DNA of 35,086 nt from JBCCSZ01 sp039199225 (GCA_039199225.1 JBCCSZ010000034.1:1-35086), one strand, 5' to 3'. Positions 21,900-30,641 are shown, counted from the first letter of the stretch. Program-made: numbers and translations. The notes: generated by a model not told the origin, from the letters alone.

Positions 21900-24800
21900 T
21901 TATTGTACGGAAAGGCGCAATGTGCGCTGGCCGCCTTCTTCATCGCTCACCCTGAGCAGATACAATCCTGCTTGCTCCGGACTGTCGATAAAGTGACGGA
22001 CCTGACCGCTGCCCACTTGAATCTTTTCCTGAAAAAGTAGCTGCCCTGCCGTGTTGAACAATTCCAACCGCAAAGAGCTTTGCTCTGGACTGTCAATTTG
22101 AAGTGCTACCTGTTGGTTGGTTCGGATAGGGTTTGGCATCAATTGTAAAAGGAGTGCATCATCTAGATCAGCAATGCCTGTACTAAGAGAAACTTCGAAG
22201 GAGAAACTCTTTTCACACCCAATCTTATCCGTAACAGTAACAGTGTATGTTCCCGAACTCAGACCGCTGATGTCTTTGGTGGTAGCATTGTTGCTCCAGC
22301 TGTAGGTGTAAGGAGCAAAGCCGCCATTCATCAGTAGGTTGATCGACCCGTTGCCAGCGCCATTGTCTGAGTTGATGGTTTCAGTAGCTGTCAGATCTTC
22401 TCCAACTGTCAGATTCAGTGTTACTTCTAATGGGCAGTTGTTATTGCCTGTGAGGTTTTCGGTGTAGGTGCCACTTTGGTTGTAATTGGTATTGCCAAGC
22501 TGGTAAGAACCTCCAAAACATACTTCAATGTTTTGAGTGGAAGCGTCTGGCTCTACCGTCAAGTTGAGTGTAACGGTACTGTCGCCGCAACCCAAAGTCG
22601 AGCTTAAGACGGCTGTGTAGTTGCCAGTTTCAGAATAGGCTGTTCCTCCGACCATGTAAGTATCACCTTCGCAAATGACTTCATTCAAAGTGACGTTGGA
22701 AGGAGCAATGTTCAAGCGGAGATTCACCGTACTGTCACAGCCGGTAATTGTTTGGAAAGTACGCGTAAAGTTTCCAGCAGTTGTCAAGGTCTGTCCGCCA
22801 AAATCGTAGCTGGTGCCTTCGCAAATGGTTTCTGTAATGGACATACTGTAAACATCGTTTACGCTCAGGTTCAGTGTTACGTCTGCCTGACATCCTCCGA
22901 TCGTTGTGACGCTCGTTTGGAAAGTGCCTTCCTGCGAATAATCATTGCCTCCAATTCGGTACACCTCACCCTGGCAAATGCTTGCATTGACTAGGTTGGG
23001 GCCGTTGGGATCAAGTACGGTTAGAGAAAGAGTGACAGTACTATCGCAGCCACTAGCAGCTACAAAGTTTTCGGTATAGGTGCCGCTGGCTATATAGTTT
23101 TTACTGCCAAAAATATAGAACTCTCCCTCACAGATCATTACATCCATTGTCTGATCGAATGAATTGGCAACCGTCAATTGTAGATTGACCGTACTGTCAC
23201 AGCCGTCTTGGCTGGTAAAAGTATTGGAATACGTACCACTTTGTATGTAGCTGTTGCCACCAAAGTCGTAAGATTCTCCCTGGCAGATTTGTTGCTCGAC
23301 TGTAATGCCTGTGTATTCGTCTACTACCTGTAAGTTTAAGACGACGGTACTGTCGCAGTTGAGAGAAGAATTAAATACTGCTGTATACGTTCCGCTTGTA
23401 CTGTAGGTCTGTCCATTGAAGGTGTAGGAACTGCTTTGACATATCTCTTCGTTTATTTCCACTTGGTCTGGATACACCGTCAAGTCGAGATCGATCACCG
23501 TCCAGCAACCACCAAAGGCGAAGGTATCCAGATAAGCTCCGCTGTTTTTGTAGGTGCTGGCCCCTACGACGACACTGTCGCCCTGACAAATGGTTTCTTC
23601 CATATCTACGATGTAGGTACAACTGAAAATACCAATCGCATCATCTGTCTTGGCTGTTACGTATATGTAGCGATTGTCGCCACTGACAATCAAGCCTTGG
23701 GCTCCTCCCAGGCCATTGACATTGTTGAGGTTGTCTGTTTGTGATTTTTCAAAAATGAGGTCGCCATTATTTGCGTTGATTTGGAAAACAGCCAATGCGT
23801 TTTCATCGGCTCCGGTAGCATACAAATGTGTACCACTTGGATCGAAAGCTAAATTACTCACGCCACCAATTCCACCAATCCCATCGATGCCATTTTGCTT
23901 AAAACCCTGGAAAGTCAACATACCTGTATTCACATTACGGCTGAAAATACCAATGGCATTTTCTCCTTCCCCAGCGACATACACATATTTATTATCTGGG
24001 CTGACAACGACATCTTCTGCGCCTTTCAATCCATTGACCCCACTAATTCCGTCTTTGACAAATTGTAGCGAACTCAATGTTCCATCAGAAGCATTTACAC
24101 CAAAAGCTGTAACGGAATTATCAAAAGCGGAAGTTACATAAACTGTCTTTCCATCAGGGCTGATGGTACTTCCGTTGGCCCAAGTCAAGCCATCAATGCC
24201 TGCCACACCGTCTCTGAATTGGCTTCCAATAAGTGTCAATGCACCACTGGTCGGATCGATACTGAAAGCAGTCAATGCGTTTTCCCAAAAGCCAGTGGCA
24301 TATAGATATTTTCCGTCGGGACTGATGGTAATGGAGCTGACCCCATTGAGCCCTACACTGGAATTGTCTCTGAATCGGTCAGAAAAAGTCAGCGTTCCGT
24401 TGTTGTTGTTGCGTTCGAAAATAGCAATCGAGTGATCCCAAAATCCTGCAGCATATACAAACTTATCATCGGGTGTGATTGCAATATCCCGGACCCCATT
24501 TAGGCCAGTAACCCCATCGGATGAATTGATGTGTGATTCTACAAACTCCAATTGACCAGTTGCTTCATTGCGAGTGAAAAAGGCGACTGCTTGGTCATTT
24601 TCTCCCGTCATGTATAGGTGGTCTCCATTGCTACTCAGGGTGACGGAATTGGCGCCACTCATACCATTGACGCCGTCGGAATTAGCTTCTTCTGCATCGA
24701 CAAAAAACAAAGTTCCAGTGGTCGGATTCCGCTCAAATACAACCAAGGCATTGTCGTTGAAACTAGTCACATAAACATTTTCGCCATCATCACTAATGCT

Positions 24801-25889
24801 CAAGTCGATAGGGTAGCTCATTTTGTCAACGCTACCAACACCATTTTCTACCTTCGTCACGAAAGTCAACGCACCATTGGACATACGCTGGAAGATGGCC
24901 ATTGCATCTTCGTAGGCCCCCAGTACATAAAGGTAATTGCCATCAGGGCTGGCTTCCATAATCAGTGCGCCGAATAGTCCGTCGACGCCATTGGTGCCAT
25001 CGGATTGTGTTTCAATATAACTTAAGACACCGGTGTTGAGGTCTCTACCAAAAACGGCTACTGCTGAATCATCCGTTCCAGCGACGTAGACATTTTTATT
25101 ATCTGGACTGACGAATACCGAATAGGTTCCATTGAGGCCACTGACGCCATTTGTGCCATTGACCATTCTACCACTATAAGTCAAAGCACCTGTTTCTGTA
25201 TCTCTTGTAAATGTATTGACTGCTGCATCGTCATAGGCAACTGCGTAAACATTTTTACCATCCGGGCTAACAGTCAGAGAGAGTGGATAGCTAAAATCTG
25301 TGAGATCACCGACGCCGGCTCTGTGTACTTCGACCATTTCGAGCATGCCGGTATTGACATCGCGGCTGAAGACTGCCAGTGCATTTTCGTCCGGACCAGT
25401 AGCATATATATTATTGCCATCTGGGCTACTTGCCAGGAATAAAATTCCTTGTAATCCATCGACACCATCTACGTTGTCTGTAAGCGTTTGTACATACGTA
25501 AGATTGCCCGTAGCTACATCCCTGGAAAAGGCTACAATGGTGTTGCTACCAGAGTTGGCAGTGTAAACATGATTGCCATCTGGGCTGACGATGACTGCAT
25601 AGATGGAGCTGAGTCCTCTAGTTCCTCCTTCGCCTTCCCGGAAAGAATTGGAGAAAGTGAGGTTTCCAGTCAAGACATTGCGATCGAAAATGGTGATGGC
25701 ATTGTCTTCATAACTCGAAGTGTATACGTGTCGACCATCGGGGCTTGTCGCAACGGAGCTGGCCAGGTCCAATTGTGGTTCTCCGGAACCCTGATAAACC
25801 AGACCTTCAAAATGGATTTGAGCAGAAAGAGGCGTCAGTATAATAGTTAAAACGACTAATGCTGCAAAAGACGTAAAGTGTAATCTCAT
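21900..25889 (-). CDS. T9SS-exported giant protein: two seven-bladed propellers, eight Cys-paired repeats, SprB repeat, type A sorting domain
   Basis: A 1329-residue exported protein. The signal peptide is MRLHFTSFAALVVLTIILTP with LSAQ. Residues about 28-762 hold fourteen repeats of about 53 residues with the lactonase/YVTN-type pattern SPDGxxxYxxGxxxNAxxxFxRxxxTGxLxF, separated by VNGVxGLxG-like linkers. Fourteen blades suggest two seven-bladed propellers. Residues about 764-1164 hold eight repeats of about 50 residues with ICxGxSYxFGGxxYxxSGTYTxxF...GCDSTVxLNLTV, mostly with two Cys each. A SprB-type repeat follows (about 1165-1235: GFAPYTYSWSNNATTKDISG). A T9SS type A sorting domain ends the protein (about 1250-1329: LMPNPIRTNQQ, NTAGQLLF, GLYLLRVSDEEG). 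The start is ATG 25889; the open frame upstream contains the terminator of the preceding gene. Likely a surface or released adhesin-like protein. Its neighbour encodes PorP/SprF. Confidence 0.9.
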   Translation of the reverse strand: MRLHFTSFAALVVLTIILTPLSAQIHFEGLVYQGSGEPQLDLASSVATSPDGRHVYTSSYEDNAITIFDRNVLTGNLTFSNSFREGEGGTRGLSSIYAVIVSPDGNHVYTANSGSNTIVAFSRDVATGNLTYVQTLTDNVDGVDGLQGILFLASSPDGNNIYATGPDENALAVFSRDVNTGMLEMVEVHRAGVGDLTDFSYPLSLTVSPDGKNVYAVAYDDAAVNTFTRDTETGALTYSGRMVNGTNGVSGLNGTYSVFVSPDNKNVYVAGTDDSAVAVFGRDLNTGVLSYIETQSDGTNGVDGLFGALIMEASPDGNYLYVLGAYEDAMAIFQRMSNGALTFVTKVENGVGSVDKMSYPIDLSISDDGENVYVTSFNDNALVVFERNPTTGTLFFVDAEEANSDGVNGMSGANSVTLSSNGDHLYMTGENDQAVAFFTRNEATGQLEFVESHINSSDGVTGLNGVRDIAITPDDKFVYAAGFWDHSIAIFERNNNNGTLTFSDRFRDNSSVGLNGVSSITISPDGKYLYATGFWENALTAFSIDPTSGALTLIGSQFRDGVAGIDGLTWANGSTISPDGKTVYVTSAFDNSVTAFGVNASDGTLSSLQFVKDGISGVNGLKGAEDVVVSPDNKYVYVAGEGENAIGIFSRNVNTGMLTFQGFKQNGIDGIGGIGGVSNLAFDPSGTHLYATGADENALAVFQINANNGDLIFEKSQTDNLNNVNGLGGAQGLIVSGDNRYIYVTAKTDDAIGIFSCTYIVDMEETICQGDSVVVGASTYKNSGAYLDTFAFGGCWTVIDLDLTVYPDQVEINEEICQSSSYTFNGQTYSTSGTYTAVFNSSLNCDSTVVLNLQVVDEYTGITVEQQICQGESYDFGGNSYIQSGTYSNTFTSQDGCDSTVNLQLTVANSFDQTMDVMICEGEFYIFGSKNYIASGTYTENFVAASGCDSTVTLSLTVLDPNGPNLVNASICQGEVYRIGGNDYSQEGTFQTSVTTIGGCQADVTLNLSVNDVYSMSITETICEGTSYDFGGQTLTTAGNFTRTFQTITGCDSTVNLRLNIAPSNVTLNEVICEGDTYMVGGTAYSETGNYTAVLSSTLGCGDSTVTLNLTVEPDASTQNIEVCFGGSYQLGNTNYNQSGTYTENLTGNNNCPLEVTLNLTVGEDLTATETINSDNGAGNGSINLLMNGGFAPYTYSWSNNATTKDISGLSSGTYTVTVTDKIGCEKSFSFEVSLSTGIADLDDALLLQLMPNPIRTNQQVALQIDSPEQSSLRLELFNTAGQLLFQEKIQVGSGQVRHFIDSPEQAGLYLLRVSDEEGGQRTLRLSVQ

Positions 25890-26024
25890 TAGTATGGATT
25901 TTAGACTAAAGTGGGTTTTAATTAATTTGTCTTTGCGATCATCTGTACAAGCCCTGGCATTTGTCAAACAGGACAGACGTAGGAGATTGAATACGTTTCG
26001 AGGATCAAAACCCATACCAACTAC

Positions 26025-26063
26025 ATAAAAAAGAAACCCATCTGGTAAGTTGCCAAATGGGTT
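26025..26063 (-). terminator. Terminator of the PorP/SprF gene
   Basis: On the minus strand AACCCAT (26063-26057) pairs with ATGGGTT (26041-26035). Inner pairs extend the stem past one mismatch, and TTCTTTTTT follows. It separates the PorP/SprF gene from the large gene and supports the downstream start of the latter. Confidence 0.85.
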
Positions 26064-26092
26064 CAACCAATACTACTATAAAACTGATATCT

Positions 26093-27133
26093 TTAAAAGT
26101 CCGGACATTTGACTTTGCTGGATTTGCGGGTTTTCCTTTTGAAACTCAGGATTTTCACCACTGATAATTCCGGTCCGCCTCGTCCGTAACTGACTTCGCT
26201 GAGTGAACTGATGTTGACATCAAAAGAAAAGGTAATGTACAATTGTTTGTAATCCAGGCGGACGGCTGCAACAATGGCATCGGTGCCGCTAAAGTCCTTT
26301 TCAAAGTGCCAACGAAGCCAGGCGCCTAAATAAATGGCGGCGCCTGGCGAATTGGATGTGTGTTTGAAGTTTTTATATTTCCAAAATGTCCCCAAGGTGA
26401 ATTGGCGGTGCGGCCCCTGATCTTTAAAAATTAAGCTGGGTTTTAAAAAAGATTTTTTACTCAGCTTCAATTCGGCTCCCGCATGGAAGACCACTTTCCG
26501 GAACAGCGTCACACCGCTTTCGAATTTATCTTTATTGAAAAAAAGTACTTCTGGTTTGTTGATATGAGAGGCACTCAGCCCCATGTGAATAGAGTTGAAA
26601 CGATCGAATCCGTAAAACCAGGCGATTCCTGCGGATACGTCCCAATAACTTTTCTGATTGTTGAAACCTTCCAGCACGGCTGGCTCAATGTCTGCAGCAA
26701 CGATTTTGGTAAAATCGAGTCCTTGCGTAAAGACTGTGTTTTGCAGCCCTACGGATAAGAAATGTTGGCCCTTGTTGTCGAGCGACTTCAAAAGGGACAA
26801 ATACAGACTGGTGGCGCGGGTGCGAAACTGCAAATCACCGGCTACATCAGAATAAACCTGAAGGCCAGCACCGATGGCATCGTTGCGCCCCACTTTTAAT
26901 ATTTTGCTATCTACTGTACCAACCATGGTGCGATAGCCGTTCGTTATACTGTTCCATTGACTACGCGTATTGGCAATAAAACGAAGGTCGCCCGTGTACA
27001 GGCCGGTCATTGCTGGATTGAGGATGAGAGGGGAGGCGTGTAGTTGTGAGAGGTGTATGTCCTGCGCTTTAAGGGTACTTATAGCACATACCCAGAGCAG
27101 GCAGATTAGTACTGCGTGTATCGTTCTTTTCAT
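26093..27133 (-). CDS. PorP/SprF family type IX secretion membrane protein
   Basis: A 346-residue outer-membrane protein. A signal peptide (about 1-23, ending TLKAQ) is followed by the family opening DIHLSQLHASPLILNPAMTG, then FIANTRSQWNSI, a gapless beta-barrel body (GAGLQVYSDVAGD, LSVGLQNTVFTQGLDF) and SYWDVSAGIAWFYG. The C-terminal part has the typical strands LYITFSFDVNISSLSEVSYG and RGGPELSVVKIL. PorP/SprF proteins belong to the type IX secretion system and often sit beside the large substrate they help to export or attach (SprF for SprB in Flavobacterium). Here the next gene on the same strand, 203 nt down, is a large type A sorting-domain protein. A terminator lies between them, so joint expression would be partial. 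The start is ATG 27133. Confidence 0.93.
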   Translation of the reverse strand: MKRTIHAVLICLLWVCAISTLKAQDIHLSQLHASPLILNPAMTGLYTGDLRFIANTRSQWNSITNGYRTMVGTVDSKILKVGRNDAIGAGLQVYSDVAGDLQFRTRATSLYLSLLKSLDNKGQHFLSVGLQNTVFTQGLDFTKIVAADIEPAVLEGFNNQKSYWDVSAGIAWFYGFDRFNSIHMGLSASHINKPEVLFFNKDKFESGVTLFRKVVFHAGAELKLSKKSFLKPSLIFKDQGPHRQFTLGTFWKYKNFKHTSNSPGAAIYLGAWLRWHFEKDFSGTDAIVAAVRLDYKQLYITFSFDVNISSLSEVSYGRGGPELSVVKILSFKRKTRKSSKVKCPDF

Positions 27134-27498
27134 GGTCTAATGTTGTCGTTTTAATAGTAGTCTTAGTAGTCGTTAACGGGTAGAACTGTTTCTTTTGGTT
27201 ATGATCTTTCGGGAGTAGAAGTATGAAAAAATAAGTGGAGGAAGGTAGAATATCGAAGGGAGGAATTGCTTTCGTTTAGCTACATTGCCATAACTGTGCC
27301 ACATCTTTTGAAATAATCATTTTGGGAGATGTATCTTTGTACCTTTGGCCGGTCAAACCAAGGTAAAATAAGGACTCAGACAAAATAGCTTGCCTAATAA
27401 ATGTTTGGCTAGGTTAACTACGTACTCCTGAGTTATTCAATTTGTACTGGCTCATGTAAGAGGTTGGTATCATCAATTTTTCAGGCTTACTACTAAAG
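27134..27498. other. 365-nt divergent gap between PorP/SprF and FKBP genes
   Basis: No gene is seen. The right half carries a good plus-strand promoter (27307-27339) and, directly at the expected RNA start, a short hairpin (ACCTTTGG 27341-27348 with CCAAGGT 27358-27364, one bulge). The left half has the direct repeat TAGTAGTC near 27155-27172. I found no exact TAnnTTTG box for the minus-strand gene. Confidence 0.5.
27307..27339 (+). promoter_or_regulatory. Promoter of the FKBP lipoprotein operon
   Basis: TTTG (27307-27310), a 21-nt spacer and TATCTTTG (27332-27339) fit the Bacteroidota consensus TTTG-N19-21-TAnnTTTG exactly. Transcription would start near 27345, giving a leader of about 150 nt. 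Confidence 0.7.
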
Positions 27499-28089
27499 AT
27501 GAATAAAATGCTAAAAGTAAATCAATTGCTATCTATTTTTTGCTGCCGCGTAAGTTTATTGGCTTGCTTACTTTTCTTGGTAGCTTGTGGCGGAGGAGCG
27601 GACACATCGGCTGAAAAAGCGCCCTCTTTTACGCCTCCCACAGTGAATGAAGATGATCTGATTGGTCGCCTATCTACCCAAATGGTTGCCGACCCCGTTT
27701 CACAGGCTGATCAAGATCAGAATACGATTATCAATTATGCCATTGACAAGCGCCTGGATGTCTATCGTACGCCATCCGGTTTGTATATCCAATTGCTCGA
27801 AACAGGAGAAGGGCCAGCTCCCACCCGCGCTCGTAAGGTGGTGGCGCATTACAAAGGCTCGCTAATGGATGGTACAGTGTTCGATTCCTCCTACAAGCGA
27901 AGCAAGCCCTTGGAATTTCAACTGGGGCAGGTCATCGCGGGTTGGCAGGAAGGCTTGTCTTTGCTCAAGCCAGGTGGCAAAGCCATTTTACTTGTTCCTT
28001 CAGGTCTTGCTTACGGCCCGGCTGGCCGGACTGGCATTCCGCCAAACGCCGTTTTGCGCTTCGACGTAGAACTGCTGGAGGTAAAATAA
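27499..28089 (+). CDS. FKBP-type peptidyl-prolyl cis-trans isomerase lipoprotein
   Basis: A 196-residue lipoprotein. A hydrophobic leader ends in the lipobox LVAC with lipidated Cys30 (numbered from ATG 27499; ATG 27508 is also possible). A helical linker (about 50-90: QDQNTIINYAIDKRLDV) leads to one FKBP domain (about 92-196). Hallmarks are VVAHYKGSLMDGTVFDSSYK, LGQVIAGWQEGLSLLKPGGK, LVPSGLAYGP and IPPNAVLRFDVELLEV. The enzyme speeds cis-trans isomerisation of prolyl bonds; as a lipoprotein it should act on exported proteins at the periplasmic side of a membrane. It is followed after 48 nt by a related two-domain protein, probably in one operon. The loop region YGPAGRTGIPPN is slightly changed from the usual YGxRGxGxxIPPN. 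Confidence 0.93.
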   Translation: MNKMLKVNQLLSIFCCRVSLLACLLFLVACGGGADTSAEKAPSFTPPTVNEDDLIGRLSTQMVADPVSQADQDQNTIINYAIDKRLDVYRTPSGLYIQLLETGEGPAPTRARKVVAHYKGSLMDGTVFDSSYKRSKPLEFQLGQVIAGWQEGLSLLKPGGKAILLVPSGLAYGPAGRTGIPPNAVLRFDVELLEVK

Positions 28090-28137
28090 ATTCCAATAAC
28101 TCTGACCTTCATTTTTTCAACTATAAAAATCGTTTTC

Positions 28138-29049
28138 ATGCGCTATAGTTTCTTATTACTACTCGCCTTGGTGACCTGGTCTTCTTGTACTTCCAAACTG
28201 GAAAAACGACTGACGGCCGAAATGATCGAGTCTCCTCAAAATCAAGCTGAGAAAGATAAAAATCAGATTCTGAAGTATGCCCTGAGCAATAAGCTGGATG
28301 TGCGTTCTACCGAATCCGGACTGTATTATTTCATTGAAAAACAGGGGACAGAAGGGCGGAAGGTTTCCAAGGAGGACATCATCCTGGCCCACTACGAAGG
28401 AAGCTTACTGGATGGCAAGGTCTTCGATTCTTCCTACAAGCGAAATCAACCTTTTGAATTTCGGCTCGGACGTGTAATCAAAGGTTGGAATGAAGGCATT
28501 CCATTGCTGGATAAGGGGGCGAAGGGCGTCTTTCTGATTCCTTCCGAAATGGCTTATGGCAAGCGAGGCGCTGGTAAAGACATTCCTCCAAACAGTGTAC
28601 TCCGTTTTGATATTGAACTGATTGATTACTACAGCCCGGAGGAGGCCCGTGGCAAGCGAAAGGCCAAGGAAAAAAAGCAAATCGTAGATTATGTGAAAGC
28701 AAAAGGCTGGACCAATGTCCAAACAACAGCTTCTGGCATTCACTACATCATCGAAAAAGTAGGGGAGGGGGATGCTCGTCCCGACAGCAGATCAAAGGTC
28801 AAAGCACATTATTCAGGTTCTCTACTGGATGGTACAGTCTTCGACTCTTCCTATAAACGCAATGAGCCGCTGAGCTTCAAATTGGGTGGCGTCATTAAGG
28901 GTTGGCAGGAAGCCATTCCACTGCTTGGAAAAGGTGGAAAGGGAAAGTTTGTCATTCCCTCGGAGATTGCATATGGTGAGCGCGGAGCCGGTGGTGTGAT
29001 TCCTCCTAATAGTGTACTGGTGTTTGAAATAGAGTTGTTGGATTTTTAA
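28138..29049 (+). CDS. Tandem FKBP-type peptidyl-prolyl isomerase lipoprotein
   Basis: A 303-residue protein with a short leader and a probable lipidation Cys at residue 17 (VTWSSC; the -3 Trp is atypical). Two FKBP domains follow. The first (about 60-162) shows ILAHYEGSLLDGKVFDSSYK, VIKGWNEGIPLLDKGAKG and IPSEMAYGKRGAGKDIPPNS. The second (about 200-303) shows VKAHYSGSLLDGTVFDSSYK, VIKGWQEAIPLLGKGGKG, IPSEIAYGERGAGGVIPPNS and ends LVFEIELLDF. Each domain is preceded by the same kind of helical lead-in (KNQILKYALSNKLDV; KQIVDYVKAKGWTNV) seen in the upstream gene, so the module of about 130 residues occurs three times in the operon. Role: folding of exported proteins. A 17-bp terminator hairpin follows 3 nt after the stop. 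Confidence 0.93.
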   Translation: MRYSFLLLLALVTWSSCTSKLEKRLTAEMIESPQNQAEKDKNQILKYALSNKLDVRSTESGLYYFIEKQGTEGRKVSKEDIILAHYEGSLLDGKVFDSSYKRNQPFEFRLGRVIKGWNEGIPLLDKGAKGVFLIPSEMAYGKRGAGKDIPPNSVLRFDIELIDYYSPEEARGKRKAKEKKQIVDYVKAKGWTNVQTTASGIHYIIEKVGEGDARPDSRSKVKAHYSGSLLDGTVFDSSYKRNEPLSFKLGGVIKGWQEAIPLLGKGGKGKFVIPSEIAYGERGAGGVIPPNSVLVFEIELLDF

Positions 29050-29052
29050 TAG

Positions 29053-29095
29053 ACAAAGGGCTTGCAAGTCGCAACTTGCAAGCCCTTTGTAAAAT
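29053..29095. terminator. Bidirectional terminator between FKBP and serA genes
   Basis: A perfect 17-bp stem (29053-29069 with 29074-29090, arm ACAAAGGGCTTGCAAGT) with a CGCA loop. It lies in the 51-nt gap between two converging genes, and CTTTGT follows on both strands. Confidence 0.88.
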
Positions 29096-29100
29096 GGCCT

Positions 29101-30057
29101 TTAGCTTCCAAAATGACCGATGATCTTATCGGCCAACTCCAAACCGATGTTCCGCTGGGCCTCTCCCGTAGAAGCACCGATATGTGGACTTAGGGAAATG
29201 GCGGGGTGTTGCAGCAACTCCTTGCGCGGTGTTGGTTCGCTTTCGAAAACGTCCAATCCGGCGGCAGCCACTTTACCACTTTCCATCGCCTTCAATAGAG
29301 CATCTTCATCGACCGTGCCACCTCTGGCACAATTGATCAAAATAGCGCCATCCTTCATTTTTGCAAAGCTGTCGTCGCTCAACAAAGGTTTTCCTGTGAA
29401 GGGAACGTGCAGAGAAATGATGTCTGCATTTGCCAGCATTTCATCCATTGAAACAGTTGGCAGTTTGACGGTTAGTTGGACCTTGTCCACGTCATATAGC
29501 TGAATATCGATATTGGCATCGTTGATCATCAAGTCCACAGGCAAGACGTTCATGCCCAGCGCAAGACCGATGCGAGCCGTCTCTTGCCCGATGCGACCAA
29601 AGCCAATGATTCCCAGGGTTTTTCCTCTCAATTGGAATCCCTTGGAGTAGGACTTCTTAAGCGTTTTGAATGCCGTGTCGCCCTTTCCAGGCATTTCGCG
29701 ATTGGCCAGGTGCAAGGAGCGAGCCAGAGAAAAGATATGCGCAAAAGTAAGTTCTGCCACCGCTTGAGAAGAAGCGGCCGGGGTGTTGATGACTGCTATG
29801 CCCTTGGAGCGAGCGTAGTCGTGGTCGATGTTGTCGAGCCCAACACCGCCACGAGCGATGATTTTCAACTTGGGGCATTTGTCGATCAGGTCTTTGCGGA
29901 CCTTTGTGGCACTTCGTACGACGATGACATCGTACTCTGGCAGTTCTGCTTCGAGCTTGTCTTGTGGTACTTTTTCAGTAACCACCTGGTAACCAGCCTT
30001 TTCCAGCAACAGTTTGCCATCTGGATGGATACCATCGTTGACCAATATCTTAATCAT
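29101..30057 (-). CDS. serA: D-3-phosphoglycerate dehydrogenase-like D-2-hydroxyacid dehydrogenase
   Basis: A 318-residue cytoplasmic NAD-dependent dehydrogenase. As SerA it oxidises 3-phosphoglycerate to 3-phosphohydroxypyruvate, the first step of serine synthesis. Seen are the substrate-domain motif VVRSATKVRKDLID, the pivot IARGGVGLDNID, the NAD-binding GIIGFGRIGQETARI, and the catalytic triad Arg245 (INCARGGTVDE), Glu274 (GLDVFESEP) and His292 (SLSPHIGAST). The protein ends after the catalytic core and has no C-terminal ACT domain, so serine feedback by that route is not expected. This short form is common in Bacteroidota. No serC lies beside it here. Relatives acting on other 2-hydroxyacids cannot be excluded. 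The start is ATG 30057; a 17-bp hairpin follows the stop. Confidence 0.88.
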   Translation of the reverse strand: MIKILVNDGIHPDGKLLLEKAGYQVVTEKVPQDKLEAELPEYDVIVVRSATKVRKDLIDKCPKLKIIARGGVGLDNIDHDYARSKGIAVINTPAASSQAVAELTFAHIFSLARSLHLANREMPGKGDTAFKTLKKSYSKGFQLRGKTLGIIGFGRIGQETARIGLALGMNVLPVDLMINDANIDIQLYDVDKVQLTVKLPTVSMDEMLANADIISLHVPFTGKPLLSDDSFAKMKDGAILINCARGGTVDEDALLKAMESGKVAAAGLDVFESEPTPRKELLQHPAISLSPHIGASTGEAQRNIGLELADKIIGHFGS

Positions 30058-30246
30058 TAGCGTTGTGTGTTTTTGTCAAAAGCGCAAAGTAAGTTATTTT
30101 TTATAAGCAATGCCACTGCCTTCTGGTATTTTATGCTATTCCTGACAAAGATTAAAATTGGCTTAACCCAATGCATGGCCAATGAAGTGTTTTCCAAAAA
30201 CTTGCTCAGCGGCTCACACATAGCATGTTGTTACCTTATGTAAGTG

Positions 30247-30615
30247 CTAAAAGATGACTCGGTAAAGAAACGCATTTAAAATAGTGAGCGCGACTGCCAA
30301 CAGGACGGCCCAAATAAATCCTTTGACTTTGAAGCCGCTCAAAATAGCTGATGCAATGAGAATCACCACGGCATCTACGACGAAGTGCAGAATACCTTTG
30401 TAAAAACCAGTGATCTCTGTCAGGTAGGTGCCGATGGTTGCATTGAGAAAAGCAAGTACCAACGCAACAATCAAAGAGGAAGTGATGCCTTTGACCTGTA
30501 CGCCATCCAAAAAGAAGGAAGCAATGAGTAGAGCCAGGGCGTTGATAAGCAATTGGGCCAGAAAGCTTCTTGTAGAAGCCACAACCAGTCCATCGAGCAG
30601 AATGGGTTCGAACAT
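30247..30615 (-). CDS. Four-TM PF04020 (phage holin superfamily IV-like) membrane protein
   Basis: A 122-residue protein made almost wholly of four transmembrane helices (about 18-36, 43-63, 72-94 and 98-119). The family look is FLAQLLINALALLIASFFLDG, then KGITSSLIVALVLAFLNATIG, then a related second half: HFVVDAVVILIASAILSGFKV and GFIWAVLLAVALTILNAFL. The two halves repeat each other (LLIASFFLDGVQVKG with LIASAILSGFKVKG), so the fold is an internal duplication. Despite the family name there is no phage context here, and a holin role is not supported. It follows the coiled-coil membrane protein by 26 nt on the same strand, probably in one operon. The start is ATG 30615. Confidence 0.82.
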   Translation of the reverse strand: MFEPILLDGLVVASTRSFLAQLLINALALLIASFFLDGVQVKGITSSLIVALVLAFLNATIGTYLTEITGFYKGILHFVVDAVVILIASAILSGFKVKGFIWAVLLAVALTILNAFLYRVIF

Positions 30616-30641
30616 GTTTTCGTTTTTGATGAAAAATAAAG

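Noticed and set aside
22400..25800. Regular repeats that might be taken for a CRISPR array or DNA satellite
   Set aside because: The repeats are about 150-160 nt, in frame, diverged at DNA level and conserved in protein, so they are protein repeats.
23436..25850. Several long plus-strand open frames opposite the propeller gene
   Set aside because: They mirror the repeats of the minus-strand gene and are shadows of its codon use; no start or family pattern supports them.
25890..26066. 59-codon N-terminal extension of the propeller gene
   Set aside because: It runs through the terminator hairpin of the PorP/SprF gene and would place the signal peptide deep inside the protein.
30247..30615. 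Prophage suspected from the holin-family name
   Set aside because: No other phage gene, integrase or attachment site is present; PF04020 proteins are widespread chromosomal membrane proteins.
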